Positions 56,545 to 64,000 of a stretch of DNA of 64,000 nt are shown piece after piece. Positions within the stretch are counted from its first letter, which is position 1, and each line of letters begins with the position of its first letter. A program made the position numbers and the translations under genes. The stretch covers positions 1-64,000 of the forward strand of contig JAVXUO010001293.1 of the NCBI GenBank assembly GCA_033065855.1, in the 5' to 3' direction. The DNA is from Escallonia rubra. Taxonomy: Eukaryota > Streptophyta > Magnoliopsida > Escalloniales > Escalloniaceae. Below the pieces are notes generated by a model. The model was not told the origin of the DNA and ran no database searches. It saw nothing but the letters and a program-made list of their open reading frames with translations.

Positions 56545-56955
56545 ATGAGATCACAAAGCCTAATGATCAATGTGCGAGAGCATCTGAACAAGATGGAAAC
56601 AGATGACTGGATGAACTATGTGCTTGACAAGTTGAAGGAATTTCTGCTGGTGCTACAAAACTTTGGTGGGTCTGTGCTAGATTGGTATGACAAGGTTTTT
56701 CCACCTGGCACCAGAGGAGACCAGCTCCGCCACTGGCTCCGTGTGGGTGTGCCGCTTCTGATAGCTGCCGTGGTCCTCATCACCTGCATTTGTTGCTGCA
56801 GGTGCCTCTGCCGTCGCTGCTGCCGCGGAAGGGGAAGATCTAGGATGATGAAGGCTCCCGGGAGGAATTGTAGGATGCCAAGGCATGGGTTTGAGAGCAA
56901 CCCCAGATCATACTTCAGAAATCTCCGCGCAAATCCTAGCGATGAACTCGTCTAA
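56545..56955 (+). CDS. B2: MKAPGR-family membrane protein with Cys/Arg cluster
   Basis: 136 residues from ATG 56545. Residues 1-26 are polar and helical (MRSQSLMINVREHLNKM); 27-41 are amphipathic; 44-66 include VLDWYDKVFPP and GDQLRHWLR; 67-85 are one membrane segment (VGVPLLIAAVVLITCICCC). Residues 81-100 hold eight Cys and many Arg (CICCCRCLCRRCCRGRGRSR), a plausible S-acylation or metal-binding strip. The C-terminus is MMKAPGRNCRMPRHGFESNP at 101-120, then SYFRNLRANPSDELV. It is the unduplicated form of B1 and sits beside the P450, so it is probably the parent locus. The role is unknown. The charge pattern (basic after the segment) predicts a cytosolic C-terminus. Confidence 0.75.
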   Translation: MRSQSLMINVREHLNKMETDDWMNYVLDKLKEFLLVLQNFGGSVLDWYDKVFPPGTRGDQLRHWLRVGVPLLIAAVVLITCICCCRCLCRRCCRGRGRSRMMKAPGRNCRMPRHGFESNPRSYFRNLRANPSDELV

Positions 56956-57839
56956 GGCGTTCTCTATGTTGCACGCTTTTGGCCCACCAATTAAGCTAAA
57001 TTTGGGGTATCTTTTCTTTGTTTCTTTTGAATTACTATGTGTACTGGGACTGATTTTGTGGCCATGTAAGTTTCTGTTTGATTTTCTGGAGGAATTTGGG
57101 TCTGTTCTATTCGGTGATATGGTGTGGAGATGTGTGTTCATGTTGTGGTATATTGAAGTAATTTGCTTCTTTGTTGTGTGAAACAATTTCCTTATGAGTA
57201 TTCTGAACTCTGATTGAGAGATTGGTCTAATTCCAGGTATATGTATATGTGAATCTCTGTTAAATCTGTTACTCTGACAAAAAAGGTAAACAAGTTGAAG
57301 AAGAAAAATTCTCCGTATAGCCAGGTATTACCAATTTCCAAAAACTTCAATCGATCGAAGGCATGTCATCCCTAATTCTTCGACTTTGGCAGACATTCAA
57401 CTATAACATCACTATTGCCTCCCAGGAAACCTGAAGGGCAAACATACTATAGGCCATGGTTACCTCATTACAACTAGTCACGACGATCTTGGATCAAACA
57501 CTAATGGTATATAAATTTGTGTCAAGATAGTGACATGATAGGCAGAATACTAGTATTTGTTTTCACGCTTGTCAATATATGCACACGCTGACTGATAACT
57601 TTCAATTACAGCTTGAATCACCAATATCTTACATACTTTATTGCAATTACTAGCTATTTGTGCTTACAAGGCCAATTATTGTAACCTTAAACAGTGTCCA
57701 GCTCCAGTCTCACCCTTGCTCAATGATCTTTGGCTGCTTGCACGCATTCTCTGCACCCTGTGCACATTTACGAGCAATTTTCGCCACGCATTTTGGTTAC
57801 ATAATTTCTTCTTAGAACTTTATTACTTCTCTTTTTGCT
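56956..57839. other. Spacer between B2 and the P450
   Basis: Contains the B2 3' flank and probably the P450 3' untranslated region. The part from 57840 leftwards recurs at 46.5-47.35 kb. No gene. Confidence 0.5.
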
Positions 57840-60800
57840 TCACTCGAGTGAATGAAGAATGACTTGCACTCCACGTTGCGGTCGAACCATGAAAAGTTGA
57901 ATTGGGGAGTGAACATAAGTTGGTGACAGGGTGAATGTGTAGTTCTGTAGAATCATTGAAAGTGCAATCTTTGCTTCAACGATTGCAAAACTTAAGCCTA
58001 CGCATGTTCGTGGACCAAAACCAAATGGTAAGAATGCTACTGCAGTACCTTTAGTTGCTATAGCCACCCCTGCTGCAAATCTCTCTGGCCTGAATAGGTG
58101 AACATCTTCTCCCCATATTTGGGGATCATGATGAAGTGCTAGGGCTGAGATATAAAGCTCCATATGAGGTGGAAGCATGACCTTTCCTAGTTTAACTTCC
58201 TTCTCAACTTTTCTTTTGATGAAAGGCACTGGAGGGTATAGTCTTAAGGATTCTTCAATAATCATATTGATCTGCATGGATTAATTACGAAAAGAAAAGA
58301 GTTAATAGTTAAACATGTAATCTATTGCATCATAATGGTACAAATACGGTTGTAAGAGCTGCTTAGAGATTGACATTTTGCTTACTACTTTCAGTCTTGC
58401 AATGCCATCTGAATTGATGCTTGTTTGACCAAAGAACTCGATCACCTCGTTCCTTGTTTTCTCTTGCCAGTCCTTATGGGTGGCTAAAAGAAGTATCGTC
58501 CATCCGAGCAAGGATGTAGTTGTTTCATGTCCAGCAAAATACAATGTCTTGCACTCGTCAACCATATCCTCCTCTGATATCCACTTGTTTTTGTCAATTT
58601 CATGATTAGCCTCTATAAGTTTTCCAAGAAAATCACTTTCCAAGCTCCCATTGCCACCACCCTTTACTTGCTGTCTTCTCTTTATAATATTTACAACGCA
58701 ATCTCGTATTCCTTGCTCAAGTTTCTCTGACTCGATATCATCATCACTTTTAACAAATTGACTGCAAAGATACAGAGTGATGCTTATTCAAAAAGACAGG
58801 GATGGAGTAAATCTGCATAGCTTCCCCAAGAGGAATAGTTCAAAAAGCTTAGGATGATGGTAGCTGGTCTACAAGAGCTTATCGTGAAGTGATAACTTTT
58901 TTCTGTGGAATCCAGGATCCTCGCAGGTTTTAGTAACTTCACTCTAGCTTAGTGGCATATAGTGGTGAAAATTGCCAAGTTGTATAGATTCAACTTACCT
59001 GATGCCAGGAAACCTTATTTTCTGGGCATTTCTGGAAACTATCATAGTCAACTTCATCAGCATCTCAAAAATGCTTTTCCTTCTAGATAACTGCTCCCAA
59101 AGGCTGTCTTGGAAATGACTTCGGATGTTAGTAACCTAAACTCTTCAAACACCTCAATCTCTTTTCCTTCATACGCTCTCCACCTTTCGAGCATAATCTC
59201 TGTACTTGTGATCATTGCTGGAAGCAGGGGCGGACCTACGTGGGAACTAGGGGAGGCTAGTGCACCCCCTGGAATTTTGACAATTTTTTTTTTTGGGAAA
59301 TTGCACCCCGTCTCCCGTTCCCTAAGACCCTGTCCGCTTTGCCTCTCAGTCTCTCACCTCAGTCTATCTCTCTTCGTGACCGCCGACCGGTGACTACACT
59401 CCGACCGTGAGTCCGTGACGACGGCAATGGCCACTTCCCTAGCGCCCGAGCACGAGCTGTGACCAAATCTGAACGCCAGATCGTTTCTTGAGCTGCGCCT
59501 GTGCCGCTGTGCGACTGACAGTGACGGGCGACGCCGTGACGGCCAAGTTGCCGACGACTGTGCAGCTGCAGCCTGCAGGCGACGCCGTGACTGACCGACG
59601 AGCGACGGCGACCGGTCACCGGCAAGCTTCTCTCATTCTCTGCTCTCTCTACTGACTGTTGTTACTTCCCATCTTGAGGTAAGCTGCTTCTTTATCTTGA
59701 AATTGTAGTTTAATTTCTTGAAATTGTAGTTTAATTTCAGTAATTGATTATATAGAAATTTAAAAAATATGTTTGTTTAATTTGCTTGTTAATTCTTAAT
59801 TGGTAAGCAGAAATTATGCATTGATTATATATATTTATGTTCCCTAATGAAAATGCTAAACCAAATAATGAATTATGCCTTGATTATATATATTGCAGAA
59901 TTATTGGTGATTTGGTGGAAGTTGGAACACCTTAATTATTTGGTTAATTTGCTTTACTAATTCTTAATTGGCTAATTGCTTTTCTAATTCATAAATTAGT
60001 GCATAGATAGTTTATAATTGTGCTGGAATGTGACGTTGAGCTTGAGTTTGTTTGGCTATTTAATTTTAAAATTGGGAAGTTGAAAGTGTACTGTTTTGTT
60101 GGAATTTGATGTTGTGTTGAGATTGGGAAGTGGAGCTTGAGCTCGGGAGCGGAGGTTGATCTTGAAATGTGATTTAGTTTTAAAATTGGGAGTTTGATAT
60201 TGAGCTTGAAATGTACAGTTATTTAACTACATGAATTTGTGTTGAGAACTGAGATTTTGAGATTTTTTTCCAAGGTGCGTGTGTGTGTGTTTTTTTTTCC
60301 CAGAATGAAAAAGTTTTTTAGAAAGAAAGGAAAATTGGCAGAATCCTCGCTGTCTAATCAAGATAGTATTATTTTACTAACAAAATTTTTTTGGCTATTA
60401 TTTTATTAACAAATTTTTTTGGTGAATTCGATATAATTTTTGCACCCCCTGAAAAAAAAATCCTGGTTCCGCCCCTGGCTGGAAGCATACTCTGCATTTA
60501 GTGCATGCCTTCATGTCAGTAGTTAAGACAAGAATTACCTTGACCATATTCTCAGATTACGAAGTATCATCATAAATTAACAAAGAGTAAACTTACTTTC
60601 AAGCTCTCTGCGTGAAAAACGTGGTTGGCCAGTTTCCGCAGCTTCACCCACTTTTCACCTTTGGTTGATGAAAGTCCATCTCCTAATAGCTTCTTTGCAT
60701 AGCCTTCAAGATCTATTTTTGGATAAGCATCATTTCTGTTGTTAAGAATTTCTTTAATAAGTTCTGGTTCGGTAACAATCAGTTGAGCTTGAGGACCATA

Positions 60801-61237
60801 CCAGTTCAGAAAAGTCTTCCCTATTAGATGAATGATAAAATTCAAAAGCAGAAGTAAATGTTAACTTCGTCATTACTTGATAGTTTCTTTGTAACTATAA
60901 TTTCCCAAAGAGTAGGACTATTTGGTTCTGACAGTATGCATAATGTGTTACCATAGATGTTTATCCATGAGTGCACATGCGGGAGAATCCTCGGAAATAT
61001 GTCGTGTGATAAGTCATCCATGGAACTTGCCATGGATTCTCTTCTCATGTTGGAGATCTCTTTGGTGTTCCCGTGGAGAAACTTGTAAGAAGGTCCTTTT
61101 ATTCCCTGCGATCTCATAATGTGTTGTATGCGAATAGGAGTCCACCATACGTTGTGAAGAAACCTAATGAGGGCCAGTAGGGGGTACAGGCATAGTGAAC
61201 TACCAAGGATAATAACTAGGCTCCAAATCAAATCCAT
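57840..61237 (-). pseudogene. Cytochrome P450, CYP749A-like (CYP72 clan), disrupted
   Basis: Five exons on the minus strand: 61237-60952, 60820-60597, 60491-60478 plus 59216-58999 (one exon split by a transposon), 58761-58389, 58271-57840. It has an N-terminal anchor (WSLVIILGSSLCLYPLLALI), NVWWTPIRIQ and QGIKGPSYKFLHGN typical of the CYP72 clan, an I-helix AGHETTTSLL, EESLRLYPPV with the ExxR region, a FRPERF box and heme loop PFGFGPRTCVG. About 515 residues would be the intact size. Two lesions: a 1253-bp hAT element in exon 3, whose sequence adds a stop soon after entry, and a one-base deletion near 59074-59078 (after LEGK) that shifts the frame. CYP72-clan enzymes act on terpenoids, fatty acids and hormones at the ER; the substrate here is unknown. 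Confidence 0.85.
59225..60477. mobile_element. Non-autonomous hAT element inside P450 exon 3
   Basis: Termini CAGGGGCGGACC and GGTTCCGCCCCTG are inverted. The 8-bp duplication GCTGGAAG is exact at 59217-59224 and 60478-60485. Both subterminal regions contain GTGCACCCCCTG or TTGCACCCCCTG. A GC-rich stretch at 59340-59650 carries open frames but no transposase motif, and the rest is AT-rich. Same terminal family as 43822-44464. Confidence 0.92.
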
Positions 61238-62191
61238 AACTTGATGATTATGGACACAAAACCAACTAAACTACAGAACTATCAATATTCAGGGCATGCT
61301 TTCTTTTTATGCTCTGCAGTTCTGGTTTGGAATCTTCGTATGAAGTAGAATGCCAAATGCTTAGGCACTAACTTTGGCTTCATATAAAAGATCTCACATT
61401 GTGAATGTCTAAAAGAAATGGCAATTATTGTACTCTCAAGAGCTACCATTGATGTGGAGTTGAAAGGAAAACTTTCATAAAAGAACGACAACATGGTCCA
61501 TCAATATGTAGAAGCATTGGTGTAGTTTGACAGGGATGGTTTTATGAAAATGGAAATTGTGGTCCATGAAAATCTGGTAGATCTTGAGTTGAAAGAGATT
61601 ATTTAACAAAAAGATTGATATAGTGATCCATCAAAATTTAGAAGCCTTGATGTTGAGTTGAAAAGTATGGATTTCATAAGAAACTGGAGAACTTAATCTT
61701 CCTCGAATCAGGTGACTTGTCATATGCAGCATATTTGGCATCAAGTATACCATGTATTTGCGCATGCTATGGATATCTTTTGAGATCAGTTGTTTTCATA
61801 TCAATATCTTAGCTTGAAGTCCATGCTTATTGATAAATCAAATAGTCATAGAAGTAGTCCCTCTCACTAATGGGATGCAGCCAACTTGGTGGTCCTTCAA
61901 CTACCTAGGCTGCTTTGTAAGTTTATAGTTGTTTGCATGCAGATCAATTTCTGTTAGCTAATGTTAACAGGAAGGAAGATAAGAACAGAGTAGGATCTAC
62001 TTCCAGATGAAATTATACAATCATAATATTACATCTTGATCACCATTTATGTACATCATGGTTCTTGACTCTCATGATAATGGCTTGAGAATTTATTCAC
62101 GTAGATATTACAGAATCTCGGCATCGATCGCCTAAAATGAAACAGCAGGAAAAATATGAACACAGGACAAAAAGTTACATAAAAACTCCAG
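61238..62191. other. Intergenic region between the two P450 genes
   Basis: Holds the promoter of the first P450 and the 3' flank of the second. A diverged repetition of TTGAGTTGAAAG-type segments occurs at 61450-61680. No gene. Confidence 0.45.
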
Positions 62192-63763
62192 TCATATAGT
62201 TTGGAGGATGACTTGAACTCCATTCTTCGGAGTGAGGATGAAAATATCAGCTGGGTTGTGGACATAATTTGGAGAGAGACTGAACTTGTATCTTTGCAGA
62301 ATCATTGAGAGGGCGATCTTTGCTTCATTGGTTGTGAAATTTAAACCAACACAAGTTCGAGTTCCCATCCCGAATGGAACAAATGCTGCAGCATTATTCT
62401 TGGTAGCTTTAGTCACCCCTTCTGCAAATCTTTCTGGTTTGAAACGGTGAACATCATTCCCCCAAATTTGAGGGTTGTGATGAAGTGCAAGTATTGAAAT
62501 GAAAATATTTATGTTGGCAGGCAGGTTTAGGTTCCCCAATTTAACTTCCCTTTCGACTTTTCGTGTCACGGTAAGCACAGGTGGATAGAGCCTGAGAGAT
62601 TCATTAATGATCATGTTCATCTGCAGGTAAGCACAGGTGGATAGAGCCTGAGAGATTCATTAATGATCATGTTCATCTGCAAGAAAAACGTAAGACCAAA
62701 AATTTCTATTAGCTAGTGTTTTCGCTGCTTCTCAATTTGTAAACCTCAAATCTCAGGTCATGTATGAGACAATTTTCCTTCATGCGAATGCAGGTTGATT
62801 ATTTGAATTTTAGGTTAATAAAAGGCCAGAGGTCTATTCCAGAATCAGTGAATGACGTATTGGGCGAAGTTTGAGTTGGACCTTATTGGATTAAATGCAT
62901 ATGCTCTAATATTCTTACACTTTTCAGCCTTGCAATGCCATCTGATGTAGGGCTTTTGTGGCCGAAGAACTGGAGCACCTCTTTCCTGGCCTTTTCTTGC
63001 CAGTCTGTATGTATTGCTAGAAGGAAAACAGTCCATGCAAGTAAGTTTGTAGTTGTTAAATGTCCAGCGCCATACAAAGCCTTGATCTCGTCAACCATTT
63101 GTTCTAGTGAAATGTTCTTGTTCTTGTCGGGATCTTGGGCAACTTTAACAAGTTGTCCAAGATAATCACTTCCTAAATTATCAACTTCTCCATTCTTCAC
63201 TCTGTCTTCTCTTTTCTTAACAAGGTCAAGAATTGACGTCTGGATTCCACGTTCAAGTTTCTCTGCTTCGATCTCATCATGGGTTTTTAGTATTGTACTG
63301 CACAAGTGACACTGGTAATCAGATCAAGGATAAGAGTGCTACTGATTTTCACAGAGAAAATTAGAAAGGAGAAGAAAATCTGGAACGGGAGCGGTTTTGA
63401 ATGCTTCGTTGTAGTAATCCTCGTTAACTCACCTGATGCCAGGAAGCCTAACATTGTAAGCGTTTCTAACAGTAACGGCAGTCAGCTTGGCTACCATCTC
63501 AAATATATGCTTTCCTTCGAAGAAACTACTCCCAAAGGCTGTCCTGGAAATCACTTCAGTTGTCAATGACCCGAATTCTTTGAACACGTCGATTTCTTTC
63601 CCTTCAAATTGTCTCCACCTTTCTAGCATCGTCTCAACACTTGCACTCATTTCTGGTATCATCCCCTGCAATTAAATACGTTGATATGGTCATAACGACA
63701 AAAATTGTATCAAATCTAGAAGTAGAGGTTTACTTTCAAGCTCTCTGCATGGAAAGTATGTTG
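62192..63763 (-). pseudogene. Second CYP749A-like P450, 5' part missing in window
   Basis: Exons seen: the end of exon 2 (63760-63734, HTFHAESLK), exon 3 (63665-63433), exon 4 (63297-62919) and exon 5 (62620-62192, stop TGA). Phases match the first P450 exactly, so they are tandem duplicates. Heme loop PFGMGTRTCVG, FKPERF and NESLRLYPPV are intact. The I-helix reads GAGHLTTTNLL, with Leu where the family has the acidic residue of (A/G)Gx(E/D)T. Exon 2 is interrupted upstream of HTFH by a GC-rich repeat. Exon 5 has a 56-bp tandem duplication over its splice site. Whether the 5' half survives beyond 64000 cannot be seen. Confidence 0.8.
62621..62676 (-). repeat. 56-bp tandem duplication across a 3' splice site
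   Basis: The unit from the ATGAACATGATC exon start through GTGCTTACC and TGCAG is present twice (acceptors before 62676 and 62620). Using the first acceptor gives a TGA after TCR; using the second keeps the frame and leaves the extra unit in the intron. Confidence 0.85.
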
Positions 63764-64000
63764 TGAGCACATGTTATGAAAGTGGCGCATGGGCGCGGCG
63801 ACGAACGTCGCGGAGCAATACTCGGTGTCGGCGACGAACGTCGCGGAGCAATACTCGGTGCCGGGGGCACGTATCATGAAAGGGGCGCACGGGCGCGGCA
63901 ACGAACGTCACGGAGACGGTGCACGGGCCCGCGTCGGGTGTCCCGGAGACGGGGCGTGAGCCAAGTATGCATGTTATACCAAAATAATAAGTGCGATGTT
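63764..64000. repeat. GC-rich repeat interrupting the second P450
   Basis: Two tandem units contain GGCGACGAACGTCGCGGAG and CAATACTCGGTG. Diverged units follow (GGGGCGCACGGGCGCGGCAA, TCACGGAGACGG). It resembles 9.59-9.77 kb in NOP14 intron 4. It runs to about 63960, and the right boundary is not resolved. Confidence 0.65.

Noticed and set aside
59109-59625. Frames spanning the P450 exon and hAT boundary
   Set aside because: They cross the transposon junction and carry no transposase or host motif.

Overview
The window is nuclear DNA of a flowering plant, most likely a eudicot. It has split genes with GT/AG introns, AT-rich intergenic DNA, and plant gene families (NOP14, a USP-like protein, CYP749A-type cytochromes P450). 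It also holds many plant-type transposons: hAT, Mutator-like (MULE), MITEs and solo LTRs. The species cannot be named from sequence alone.

Layout. (1) 0.6-1.8 kb: a three-exon universal-stress-protein-like gene (+). (2) 4.36-19.26 kb: a 14-exon NOP14 gene (+, 946 codons before the stop), a ribosome-biogenesis factor whose promoter has a telo-box and a site II element. Its 5.4-kb intron 4 carries a hAT element and GC-rich minisatellites. (3) 19.7-23.0 kb: the NOP14 3' flank is present twice as a direct repeat around a decayed Mutator element. (4) 23-57 kb: a large, repeatedly duplicated region carrying a family of very small single-pass membrane proteins that share a C-terminal MKAPGR...F(E)x(N/D)PxxYFRxL module. 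I see six A-type copies (minus strand, glycine-rich membrane segment), two intact B-type copies (plus strand, longer, with a Cys/Arg cluster after the membrane segment) and seven decayed B-derived copies (called C1-C7). MITEs, MULEs, hAT elements, a solo LTR and minisatellites are interspersed. (5) 57.8-63.8 kb: two tandem CYP749A-like P450 genes (minus). The first is broken by a hAT insertion in exon 3 plus a one-base deletion. The second runs into a GC-rich repeat inside exon 2 and has a 56-bp duplication across its last 3' splice site.

How it fits together. USP and NOP14 look like ordinary single-copy genes. The MKAPGR cluster is the accessory part. Its unit appears to be a B/C gene (+), then a hairpin MITE, then an A gene (-), in places followed by a head-to-head B gene (+) and the P450. 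Copies of this unit arose by segmental duplication: a B gene was copied together with the last codons of the neighbouring P450. Most copies then decayed by independent small indels and transposon insertions. A1, A2, B1 and B2 keep clean reading frames; A6 could survive from an internal start. I do not know what these proteins do.
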